Positions 33,801 to 43,487 of a stretch of DNA of 64,000 bases are shown here, piece after piece. A model generated the notes under the pieces. That model had not been told where the DNA came from. It did not search any database and worked only from the letters and a program-made list of their open reading frames with translations. The DNA is from Macrostomum hystrix (taxonomy: Eukaryota > Platyhelminthes > Macrostomidae). How positions within the stretch are numbered: position 1 is the first letter of the stretch; the number at the start of each line of letters is the position of its first letter. The translations under genes were made by a program, and so were the position numbers. Where the stretch lies: NCBI GenBank assembly GCA_950097015.1, contig CATNEN010000038.1, positions 26,387,001 through 26,451,000 of the forward strand, written 5' to 3'.

Positions 33801-35698
33801 TCTCTCACTCCCTACAGTCTGTAGTAGGCTGTTTCTCAGTCTGTCATATCTCGCAGCAAATCTTTCACATCCGCCCCAAACTATGCCAGGTGGCGTCAGT
33901 GCAGCGGGTCATTGCCTTCGCGCGAGTCCTGCCAGAATTCTCCAGCCTATTACCTGAGGATCAGAGAACACTTCTCAAGTGCGCTATGCACGAAGTTCTA
34001 GTCCTTCAACTGGCGAGCTGCTACGACGCCTCTGAAGACCAATTTAAGTTATCCGATGGCCGTGGAGGCATTGGCGCCGCAGGCATGGAAGCGCTGGGAT
34101 TTCGGCACATTCTGCACAATCTGGCACAGATTGGCCGACGGCTGGCTAGGCACCGCCTGGAGTGCGCTGAGCTGGCACTGCTGGCAGGAGTGGCCATCTT
34201 CGCTGACGGTGAGTGCTGCTGCCTGTGTGTGTCTGCCTGTGTGTGTCTGCCTGTCTGTGTCTGCCTGTCTGTGTCTGCCTGTCTGTGTCTGCCTGTCTGT
34301 GTCTGCCTGTCTGTGTCTGCCTGTCTGTGTCTGCCTGTTTGTGTCTGCCTGTCTGTGTCTGCCTGTCTGTGTCTGCCTGTCTGTGTCTGCCTGTCTGTGT
34401 CTGCCTGTCTGTGTCTGCCTGTCTGTGTCTGCCTGTCTGTGTCTGCCTGTCTGTGTCTGCCTGTCTGTGTCTGCCTGTCTGTGTCTGCCTGTCTGTGTCT
34501 GCCTGTCTGTGTCTGCCTGTCTGTGTCTGCCTGTCTGTGTCTGCCTGTCTGTGTCTGCCTGTCTGTGTCTGCCTGTCTGTGTCTGCCTGTCTGTGTCTGC
34601 CTGTCTGTGTCTGCCTGTCTGTGTCTGCCTGTCTGTGTCTGCCTGTCTGTGTCTGCCTGTCTGTTCCTGCCTGTCTGTGTCTGCCTGTCTGTGTCTGCCT
34701 GTCTGTGTCTGCCTGTCTCTGTTTGTCGGATATACCAGTCACTGTCCGTCAGGCAAAATTTCGGTCTTGTGATTGTGTTATGTATTTCAAAGGTTCCATT
34801 TATTTTGACCCCGACTGACGCCGAAATCCTAGACCACATGGAGCTGAAGCAGCCAGAGCGAGTGTCCCAGTGCCAGCAGAGGATACTGGGCCTGCTGTTC
34901 CGCTACCTGAGGGCGACGCATCCCAATAACCGAATTAGACTCCCTCACATCATCTCAACTGTGGTGCAGCTCAGAGAGGTGTCAGTTAAAGGTGAGCTGG
35001 CTTGATTAGACTCATCTGCGGGAGATTCTAGAGGAGAGGGAAAATGTCGGGAGGGAGGGAAAGAGTCAGGGGGAGAGGGAAAGAGTCAGGGGGAGAGGAA
35101 GGGAGTCGCGGAGAGAGTCGGGGAGAGAGGAAGAGAGTCAGGGGTAAGGGAGAGAGGAAGAGAGTCAGGGGAAAGGGAGAGAGGAAGAGAGTCAGGGGAA
35201 AGGGAGAGAGGAAGAGAGTCAGGGGAAAGGGAGAGAGGAAGAGAGTCAGGGGAAAGGGAGAGAGGAAGAGAGTCAGGGGAAAGGGAGAGAGGAAGAGAGT
35301 CAGGGGAAAGGGAGAGAGGAAGAGAGTCAGGGGAAAGGGAGAGAGGAAGAGAGTCAGGGGAAAGGGAGAGAGGAAGAGAGTCAGGGGAAAGGGAGAGAGG
35401 AAGAGAGTCAGGGGAAAGGGAGAGAGGAAGAAAGTCAGGGAGAGAGGAAGAAAGTCAGGGAGAGAGGAAGAGGGTCAGGGAGAGAGGAAGAGAGTCAGGG
35501 GAAGTGGAAGAGAGTAAGAGGCAGAGAAAGAGAGTCAGTGGAGAGGCAACCGTGCAGCATGAAGTACAAGTTTCATCTTCCTGAACAACCTCAGGTTCCG
35601 GCAATGTTCTCCAGTTAAAGATGCAACATCAGGGTGGCGAGGTGCCGCCCCTGGTCGCCGAGATCATGGACCGAGAGGACGTGATTTCGTATCCATGA
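30808..35698 (+). CDS. retinoic acid receptor-like nuclear receptor, 5 exons
   Basis: Exons are 30808-31290, 33020-33418, 33857-34208, about 34821-34991 and 35595-35698, about 502 residues. The two-finger DNA-binding domain starts near residue 145 ([28 protein letters not shown]). It has the CEGCKGFF P-box and an RAR-type tail: [13 protein letters not shown] and GMSREAVR. A poly-Gln hinge follows. The ligand-binding domain is recognisable: [32 protein letters not shown], and a C-terminal [11 protein letters not shown] that serves as the AF-2 helix. It should bind AGGTCA-type elements, probably with RXR; whether it binds retinoids cannot be told. The DBD is split by a long intron inside CEGCK|GFF. 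The acceptor of exon 4 is not a normal AG; the exon was placed by frame and family match. Every intron is dominated by its own tandem array. Confidence 0.9.
31330..32875 (+). repeat. 31-33-bp minisatellite in RAR-like intron 1
   Basis: About 47 copies containing GGGGTAATGACCGATCTGTC and TGTGTAGCTTGAA. Variant blocks come early; nearly perfect 33-bp homogenised copies fill 32300-32870. It splits the codons for the P-box region of the DNA-binding domain. Confidence 0.98.
33565..33840 (+). repeat. 33-bp minisatellite in RAR-like intron 2, unit contains a 3' splice-site-like string
   Basis: Eight near-identical copies. Each includes TTTCTCTCACTCCCTACAG, a polypyrimidine tract followed by CAG. 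The true acceptor of exon 3 (CTCGCAG, ending 33856) lies just after the last partial copy. Confidence 0.96.
34215..34722 (+). repeat. 14-bp minisatellite in RAR-like intron 3
   Basis: About 35 copies of TGTGTCTGCCTGTC, pyrimidine-rich on the sense strand. It starts within 10 bp of the donor after exon 3. It has no stop codon in any frame on either strand, hence long false ORFs. Confidence 0.98.
35035..35540 (+). repeat. 27-bp purine-rich minisatellite in RAR-like intron 4
   Basis: About 17 copies containing GAGAGAGGAAGAGAGTCAGG and GGAAAGG. It is purine-rich on the sense strand and lies between the penultimate and last RAR exons. Confidence 0.97.
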
Positions 35699-36193
35699 GT
35701 CCGGATTGAGTTTTTTAGTGTCGTCGCATCACGGTTTTAATTCAACTGTTAGTTTTTGTACAGCGATCTGTATGTTATTTTTTCTGATTATTTTGCAGTG
35801 TTTTTACGTGTCCATTGCTGAACGCGCAGTATTATACCATAAACGGGAGTCACAGGAACTGATTTCGATTTGAACATTTTTCATTATGAATTCGATCCCT
35901 TGCTTCCATTTTCATGATTTTTGCTCAACTTTATCCGACCTCAAAATGTACTTTTCAGTACATTGTACATAACCGATTGCTTAAGGTTATCATTCAGGGA
36001 ACTTGTTTATAGACGCTAATTGCTTATTTTGAATTCTGCGTGCTATTATTTTCTTATATCTAGTTTCATTTCACAATGGGCTTGTGTTCATCGAGATGCA
36101 CACTCTTCGCTCCTCCACATTGAGTGCTTGAACAAAAATGTAAAATTTGTGTTGTTCGTGAGAAAGGCATGTCGTTTTTGACGACATTTTTGT

Positions 36194-36199
36194 AATAAA
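36194..36199 (+). terminator. candidate polyadenylation signal of the RAR-like gene
   Basis: AATAAA about 500 bp after the stop codon, followed by a TG/T-rich stretch (CTGTGTTTTTG). Position and sequence only. Confidence 0.45.
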
Positions 36200-36985
36200 T
36201 CTGTGTTTTTGAATGTATTGAATTTTAATTTATGTTGCTTGTTTCTTATTTTGTAGAGAAAAATACAAATTTCATTGTCATTAAATTTTTGTTTAAATAT
36301 CTTGCGGTGTTGTACATTTTATGTGAATTATTATATTATTTCTTTTACTCAAGGTCATTAATCATTTGACTCCAATTAAAATGTCAGGTGACGCATTATT
36401 TACGCTTAGAACTCGTAATTTTGTATTAAGTGGCAGTTAAATATAGAAGTGGCATATTTTAGCAAACGATTTACTTTCCAAGAAATGCATTAACTGATTT
36501 CGTTCAGCTAATTGGTTAAGGATTTTTACTGCATCGAACTTATTTTTAACAAATTTTTAACGAATTTTTCGTACTCATCAAACGTTGAGACTGATTCCTC
36601 TAACCAGTTTTTTCTTTTTTTGCGAGACAAAATGCGATTCATAATAGCATTTGATGCAAAACTTACCGGTCAAATATCATATGTTTATTTTACATGTTGC
36701 TTTAAAATCATTGTTTTTTTGTCAAATAAGTTTATTTGTTTTATTTTTGTTTTCAGTTTTCCTAATAACTTTGATAAGCACGAACCTTGTGGCTCAAGTA
36801 AAAATTAATCGAAATACAATCGTTTTTTTAATAATACTCGTTTGACGATAAAGACCAAAGCTGTTGTCCTAGTTTTTTCTTAGGAATTAAAGAAAATTAA
36901 AGAAAATTATTTTGCTTGCATTGTATTCGACTAGAAAATTATTAAAAGATTTAATAATTTAATAATTGGGTGTCAAGAAGGCTGT
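36200..36985. other. AT-rich intergenic DNA
   Basis: AT-rich unique sequence; ORFs here are low-complexity Phe/Asn-rich and not convincing. Confidence 0.5.
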
Positions 36986-36994
36986 GTGAATTTG

Positions 36995-37160
36995 AATTGA
37001 GGAAGGCAGTGAGGGGTCAGGAAGGAAGTGAGGTGTCAGGAAGGCAGTGGGGTGTCAGGAAGTCAGTGAGGTGTCAGGAAGGCAGTGGGGTGTCAGGAAG
37101 GCAGTGAGTTTTCGGAAGGCAGTGAGGTGTCAGCAAGTCAGTGAGGTTTCAGTAATGTGT
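36995..37160 (+). repeat. 20-bp minisatellite, same unit as the array at 40 kb
   Basis: About 8 copies of GGTGTCAGGAAGGCAGTGA(G), with some single-base changes. The same unit forms the 1.5-kb array at 39985-41520. Confidence 0.93.
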
Positions 37161-37535
37161 CAGAAGCCCAGTACTTCTAATTTTGTCCTATTCTCCCTTT
37201 CCGTTATTCAGAAATTTTTCACGCATTCCCAAAAATAACGATTACAGCAAATCGCAGCATTCCGATTGATTGAGGTGCAATGAGAGGCCTTTTGTCATAT
37301 AGATTTTTTTCACGCCAGAAACCGCTTTTATTTGCTATTCTAAAATCCGAGAAAAACTGACGCTAAGCCTGGGAGAGCGGCTCCATTGTTTGGGCTTTTT
37401 TATCTAGCAGAGTTTTTAAGTGTTGCCAACCATTTCTCTCGAAGCGTTTTAGTCGCTGAAGAGGTTCAAATCTTCCGCAGGCGGGCAGTCTGGTATTTGG
37501 CGCTCTTGTTGCTTTCACAAGCAGCTGGCGCAGTC

Positions 37536-39421
37536 TCATTGTGCCGCTCCCAGTGATGGTTGCTGTGCGCGCTTGCCAAACCTGCAGAGGGATTGACAAT
37601 TGCAACAATGAAATCAGGCAGGCAATGCAGTCCTCTTTTATCCGCATTTGGAAATCAAATTTTCTTCATCCACCAAATACTGTATGCGATGTGGAGTGAG
37701 GCTTTGGCTCGACGAAGCGCGATAGCCAGAGCCGATGCATTCAGTAAAATACTTCGAACAGGAGCAGCTGAGCTCTGGAGGCATGCTCAGCTGACCTCAG
37801 ACAAAAGAACAATACGATGTAAGTCCCACCCACGCCAATGTGAGGTTGAATATTTTTGGGAATTCTCAAAAACTCCTTTCGGTTTTTTTTCGAGGCAATG
37901 CAATGGGACATTTGGGAATTAGGAATGCTGCGATGGGACAAAACATTTCTTGCAGCCTGTCAGCCTGTGAGCCTGATGAAGGAGAGAAGTTTTGGCGCAC
38001 TATTGGCAGCAAAATTTCTGCTCTTTTTAAGACTCTTTTGGAGCGAAGAATTTGCTTTTGTTCCTCTATACTGTTCTCACATGCCGGAGCCAATTATTGA
38101 GTCATTGTTTCAAATTCTGCTGCTCTCACGCTAATATCTATATACCACTCTGTCTCCCTGTCTACCCATCTATCTACCATTCTGTCTCCCTGTCTACCCA
38201 TCTATCTACCATTTTGTCTCCCTGTCTACCCATCTATCTACCATTCTGTCTCCCTGTCTACCCATCTATCTACCATTCTGTTTCCTTGTCTACCAATCTA
38301 TCTACCATTCTGTCTCCCTGTCTACGCATCTATCTACCATTCTGTCTTCCAGTCTCAAACACATATCTTCCTACCATTCTGTCTTTCTGTGTACCCATCT
38401 ATCTACCATTCTATCTTCCTATCTACCCATCTATCTACCAATATATCTGTCTAACCATCTATCTACCAATATATCTTTCTGTCTAACCATCTATCTACCA
38501 ATATATCTTTCTGTCTAACCATCTATCTACCAATATATCTTTCTGTCTAACCATCTATCTACCAATATATCTTTCTGTCTAACCATCTATCTACCAATAT
38601 ATCTTTCTGTCTAACCATCTATCTACCAATATATCTTTCTGTCTAACCATCTATCTACCAATATATCTTTCTGTCTAACCATCTATCTACCAATATATCT
38701 TTCTGTCTAACCATCTATCTACCAATATATCTTTCTGTCTAACCATCTATCTACCAATATATCTTTCTGTCTAACCATCTATCTACCATTCTGTCAACCT
38801 GTCTACCCAACTATCTACCATTCTGTCAACCTGTCTACCCAACTATCTACCATTCTGTCAACCTGTCCACCCATCTATCTACCATTCTGTCTCCCTGTCC
38901 ACCCATCTATCTACCATTCTGTCCCCCTGTCCACCCATCTATCTACCATTCTGTCTCCCTGTCTACCCATCTATGTACTATTTTATCATCCCGTCTATAA
39001 TTTTTCTACGTTTTTGTAACCGATGATATGCAAATTAAATTACACGAGGAACTATCTGTATCTATCAGGTACCTATCAATATACGTGTTGATAGATAAGC
39101 TAAGAAATAACACTATAAATTAAAAGCGAAGTAATTTAGACAAAACCCAGACTCGAACCTCTGCCTGCCCAGCAGTTTCAGGTAAGTCTCTAAGCGGTCC
39201 ATATAGTCCTCGAATTGTTTGGTAGATCGAAATTTCGGTGGCGACACGGAGAACTGTCGCTTCGACATCAGCACCGGACGCAGCCTACTCGAGTCGACAT
39301 CGTTGGGATTAGCGATGACGTCATCGAACTGATCAGCCTCATCTACCGTTGCCATGCCAACTGTAGAGGCTACAGCTAACACAGCCAGTAACAGAGGAAT
39401 CAGAACTAGGCGACCCGTCAT
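37536..39421 (-). CDS. NPF: neuropeptide F / neuropeptide Y-type precursor, 2 exons
   Basis: Exons (minus strand) are 39421-39159 and 37581-37536, giving 102 residues. Exon 1 encodes a signal peptide (about residues 1-24; hydrophobic LVLIPLLLAVLAVAS), an acidic propeptide, a dibasic cleavage site (SKR), and a peptide that starts QFSVSPPKF and ends LLGRQ plus AG of an Arg codon. Exon 2, after a clear acceptor (CTCTGCAG), completes Arg and gives F-G-K-R, then nine residues and stop. The mature peptide would be 34 residues ending GRQRF-amide. A phase-2 intron splitting the Arg codon before the terminal aromatic residue is the known conserved intron of NPY/NPF genes, which makes the call strong. 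Read straight through, exon 1 appears to end RFESGF with no amidation site. I chose the ATG at 39421 rather than 39472 because the signal peptide begins there. It would act as a secreted peptide on NPY/NPF-type G-protein-coupled receptors. Confidence 0.9.
38145..38990 (+). repeat. 32-bp minisatellite in the NPF intron
   Basis: About 26 copies in two subtypes: CTACCATTCTGTCTCCCTGT plus CTACCCATCTAT at both ends, and a homogenised CTACCAATATATCTTTCTGT variant in the middle. It lies in the intron that splits the Arg codon of the NPF gene. Confidence 0.96.
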
Positions 39422-39984
39422 ATTAGTTTGAGCACAAAAAACTAACGATTTATTATAAAGCTTTGAAAGCAACGATTTTTTGTTTGAAATCTATCAGCAA
39501 GTCCTTTGCCTGGGCTTGGTCGCAAGCATTCTTGTATCTGACGATTGACACGACAGCATTAGCAGTATGGTGTCATTGGCTGCATTTTCTTGAGTTTCCT
39601 GTGAAGGCTTGCTATTGGCTGGAGCAAAGAAGGCAGACAATATGTGTCTACCATGAGATCAGATCAGATCAGCGAAAGTGAATAGAAAATTCGGGAATAT
39701 AAAACTGGTGTCACGCCAATGCATACAGTTAGTTTGGCTTCTTGGATGTACTACTAGACGAAAGATGGACGGCGAATTTGGTTAAAAAAGTGTATCAATT
39801 CGCTAGTTAGGAATTCAAAGCACGGCTGTGGAACTGATAGTGTTTCTCAACTAACGTATCTAGACAAAAAAACTTTTTTGCTCTAAGAACTAAGAACATG
39901 CGATTTCTGAAAATAGGAATTTAGGTGGAACATCTTACAATACGGAGCGAATTGTTACTAGTTATATTTTATAATTAAAACTAA
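39422..39984. other. NPF upstream region
   Basis: Unique sequence. A plus-strand TATA-like box (TATAAAA, 39698-39704) is followed about 25 bp later by an initiator-like ACAGTTAG, but no plausible plus-strand ORF follows, only a minisatellite. On the minus strand I cannot identify a core promoter with sensible spacing to the NPF start. Confidence 0.35.
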
Positions 39985-41520
39985 AGAATGTGCCAGGGAG
40001 GCAGTGAGGTGTCACAAGTCAGTCAGTGAGTTGTCAGGAAGGCAGTGAGGTGTCAGGAAGGCAGTGAGTTGTCAGGAAGGCAGTGAGGTGTCAGGAAGGC
40101 AGTGAGGTGTCAGGGAGGCAGTGAGGTGTCAGGAAGGCAGTGAGGTGTCAGGAAGACAGTGAGGTGTCAGGAAGGCAGTGAGGTGTCAGGAAGGCAGTGA
40201 GTTGTCAGGAAGGCAGTGAGGTGTCAGGAAGGCAGTGAGGTGTCAGGGAGGCAGTGAGGTGTCAGGAAGGCAGTGAGGTGTCAGGAAGACAGTGAGGTGT
40301 CAGGAAGGCAGTGAGGTGTCAGGAAGGCAGTGAGTTGTCAGGAAGGCAGTGAGGTGTCAGGAAGGCAGTGAGGTGTCAGGGAGGCAGTGAGGTGTCAGGA
40401 AGGCAGTGAGGTGTCAGGAAGACAGTGAGGTGTCAGAAGTCAGTTAGGTGTCAGGGAGGCAGTGAGGTGTCAGGAGTCAGTGAGGTGTCAGGGAGGCAGT
40501 GAGGTGTCAGTGAGGTGTCAGGAAGGCAGTGAGATGTCAGGAAGGCAGTGAGGTGTCAGGAAGTCAGTGAGGTGTCAGGAAGGCAGTGAGGTGTCAGGAA
40601 GGCAGTGAGGTGTCAGGGAGGCAGTGAGGTGTCAGGGAGGCAGTGAGGTGTCAGGAAGGCAGTGAGGTGTCAGGCAGTCAGTGAGGTGTCAGGCAGTCAG
40701 TGAGGTGTCAGGAAGGCAGTGAGGTGTCAGGAAAGCAGTGAGGTGTCAGGAAGGCAGTGAGGTGTCAGGAAGGCAGTGAGGTGTCAGGAAAGCAGTGAGG
40801 TGTCAGGAAGGCAGTGAGGTGTCAGGCAGTCAGTGAGGTGTCAGGAAGGCAGTGAGGTGTCAGGGACGCAGTGAGGTGTCAGGGAGGCAGTGAGGTGTCA
40901 GGAAGGCAGTGAGGTGTCAGGAAGGCAGTGAGGTGTCAGGCAGTCAGTGAGGTGTCAGGAAGGCAGTGAGGTGTCAGGCAGTCAGTGAGGTGTCAGGAAG
41001 GCAGTGAGGTGTCAGGGACGCAGTGAGGTGTCAGGGAGGCAGTGAGGTGTCAGGAAGGCAGTGAGGTGTCAGGAAGGCAGTGAGGTGTCAGGCAGTCAGT
41101 GAGGTGTCAGGAAGGCAGTGAGGTGTCAGGGACGCAGTGAGATGTCAGGGAGGCAGTGAGGTGTCAGGAAGGCAGTGAGGTGTCAGGGACGCAGTGAGGT
41201 GTCAGGGAGGCAGTGAGGTGTCAGGAAGGCAGTGAGGTGTCAGGAAGGCAGTGAGGTGTCAGGGACGCAGTGAGATGTCAGGGAGGCAGTGAGGTGTCAG
41301 GGAGGCAGTGAGGTGTCAGGAAGGCAGTGAGGTGTCAGGAAGGCAGTGAGGTGTCAGGCAGTCAGTGAGGTGTCAGGAAGGCAGTGAGGTGTCAGGGACG
41401 CAGTGAGATGTCAGGGAGGCAGTGAGGTGTCAGGGAGGCAGTGAGGTGTCAGGAAGGCAGTGAGGTGTCAGGAAGGCAGTGAGGTGTCAGGAAGGCAGTG
41501 AGGTGTCAGGCAGTCAGTGG
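39985..41520 (+). repeat. 20-bp minisatellite, about 75 copies
   Basis: Unit GAGGTGTCAGGAAGGCAGT with GGGAGGCAGT, GGGACGCAGT and CAGTCAGT variants. Blocks of several units recur in the same order, indicating repeated segmental duplication. It matches the smaller array on the other side of the NPF gene. Confidence 0.98.
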
Positions 41521-42110
41521 GGTTTTTAGAATAGTCTAAAGCTTAATGTAGTTAAGAATCGCCTACTTTGAGTAGCGAGAAAAGGCTGTTAGTAAAGAAA
41601 GCATTGTGATATAAGACAAGAGTTATGCAACTATTGTTGTGCTTTGATTAATTTTATAAACTTATCGGTTTTACTTTAAATTGTCGTTGTTTAAGCTGAA
41701 TAAAGCACACAAAAAGTTAAATTTTAGGCAATCGAAATATAATATGTAATATATCCGAGTGGGAAAAAAGATTTGTTAAGTATAAAACTGCAAGTCGCAA
41801 TACAGAAAAAAGTTACTGCTTTAAAAAAATACCACCAAACCGATGCGAATAAAAAACGTCAAAATTGCGAAAATTGCGCTTTCAAAAGCTAAAATTATGT
41901 TCATTTAGGGAAATTGAATACTTTTCTAAGCACTCACAAATACACCGTTAATTACACATTTACAGAAGACAACAGAAAAATTAATATAACAAAAATAGCT
42001 GAACTTCCAGAACCGCTTTGACTATTTACAAAGACAGATTTTCGTTGCTGGGTTGTTCCTGTGCCCAGAAACTACCGACTGCTGCGAGTGAAGAGAGATG
42101 GAAGAGGGAA
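41521..42110. other. AT-rich spacer
   Basis: Unique AT-rich sequence with no gene-like feature. Confidence 0.5.
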
Positions 42111-42111
42111 G

Positions 42112-42845
42112 TTGGAGATGGAGAGAGCAGGTGGAGAGAGAGCAGGTGGAGAGAGAGCAGGTGGAGAGATAGCAGGTGGAGAGAGAGCAGGTGGAGAGAG
42201 AGCAGGTGGAGAGAGAGCAGGTGGAGAGATAGCAGGTGGAGAGAGAGCAGGTGGAGAGAGAGCAGGTGGAGAGAGAGCAGGTGGAGAGAGCAGGTGGAGA
42301 GAGCAGGTGGAAAGAGAGCAGGTGGAGAGAGAGCAGGTGGAGAGAGCAGGTGGAGAGAGCAGGTGGAGAGAGCAGGTGGAGAGAGAGCAGGTGGAGAGAG
42401 AGCAGGTGGAGAGAGCAGGTGGAGAGAGCAGGTGGAGAGAGCAGGTGGAGAGAGCAGGTGGAGAGAGCAGGTGGAGAGAGCAGGTGGAGAGAGCGGGTGG
42501 AGAGAGCGGGTGGAGAGAGAGCGGGTGGAGAGAGAGCAGGTAGAGAGAGCAGGTGGAGAGAGCAGGTGGAGAGAGCAGGTGGAGAGAGCGGGTGGAGAGA
42601 GAGCGGGTGGAGAGAGAGCAGGTGGAGAGAGCAGGTGGAGAGAGCAGGTGGAGAGAGCAGGTGGAGAGAGCAGGTGGAGAGAGCAGGTGGAGAGAGCAGG
42701 TGGAGAGAGCGGGTGGAGAGAGAGCGGGTGGAGAGAGAGCAGGTGGAGAGAGCAGGTGGAGAGAGCAGGTGGAGAGAGCAGGTGGAGAGAGCAGGTGGAG
42801 AGAGCAGGTGGAGAGAGAGAGCAGACGGAGAGAGAGCAGATAAGA
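42112..42845 (+). repeat. 12-14-bp minisatellite, GAGAGAGCAGGTG type
   Basis: Over 50 copies of GAGAGCAGGTG(GA) with 2-bp length variation (GAGA or GAGAGA) and GCGGGTG variants. It produces spurious Arg/Glu- or Ser/Leu/Pro-rich ORFs on both strands. Confidence 0.97.
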
Positions 42846-43250
42846 GCGGGAGGTGCAGAATAAAGTAAAAAAAACTGGAAATTTAAAGAAGATCAGCATA
42901 AAATATGTTGTCAAATTAATTTACTGGACACAATTCCTCAGTTAGGCAAGAATGAAAAAACACAATGTAGTATAGTATGAGAATGAGAAACACACGAATT
43001 GTAGTTATAATTTTTCGATTATAAAGTCTTACATAGCTACGAGCGTACGTGTGAATAAAAACAGATGAATGATGCTAGATTTGAAAGGCAAAAGCATCTT
43101 AAATTAAGTGCAATATTTAAGGATGCGAGGACGCACATTAGCTACTTTAAGCAATGACAGCAGCAACCGATAATATTGAAAATGTACAAAACTTTTTGAA
43201 ATATCTAAAAAGTACTACTTTAAGTACTGTTCTAAAGACTTCAATTTTTA
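42846..43250. other. AT-rich spacer downstream of bestrophin
   Basis: Unique AT-rich sequence; probably includes the 3' end of the bestrophin transcript, though no clear polyadenylation signal on the minus strand was found. Confidence 0.4.
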
Positions 43251-43254
43251 ATTG

Positions 43255-43460
43255 CAAAATGAAAATTCTGGATTGGGATCTCAGAATCCGGAGACTGAAA
43301 CCTTAAGATTCGGGATAGGGATCTGAAAATTCGGAAGCTGAATCCTTAAGATTCGAGATTGGGATCTGAAAATTCGGAGAGTGAATCCTGAAGATTCGGG
43401 ATTGGGATCCGAAAATTGGGGACTTGATCCCAGGATTGCAGATTGGGATTAGAAAACTCA
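43255..43460. repeat. short about 59-bp tandem repeat, about 3 copies
   Basis: Three diverged copies containing GATTGGGATCTGAAAATTCG and GAATCCTTAAGATTCG. They lie just 3' of the bestrophin stop codon, probably in its 3' UTR. Confidence 0.8.
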
Positions 43461-43487
43461 ATGTCGCATCATTCTAGTTCATTGCCA

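Noticed and set aside
34021-34839. Cys/Leu/Val-rich and Thr/Arg/Gln-rich ORFs overlapping RAR exons
   Set aside because: The 14-bp array has no stop in any frame; it lies between exons 3 and 4, and the family alignment needs it removed.
37363-37647. 94-codon minus-strand ORF resembling a small basic mitochondrial-type protein
   Set aside because: It overlaps the short second exon of the NPF gene in another frame; the NPF join is far better supported.
37560-38134. Overlapping plus-strand ORFs of 86-120 codons
   Set aside because: They lie antisense in the NPF intron, overlap one another in several frames and have no recognisable features.
42018-42914. Arg/Glu-rich and Leu/Ser/Pro-rich ORFs of about 280 codons on both strands
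   Set aside because: 12-14-bp minisatellite open in all frames; not protein-like.
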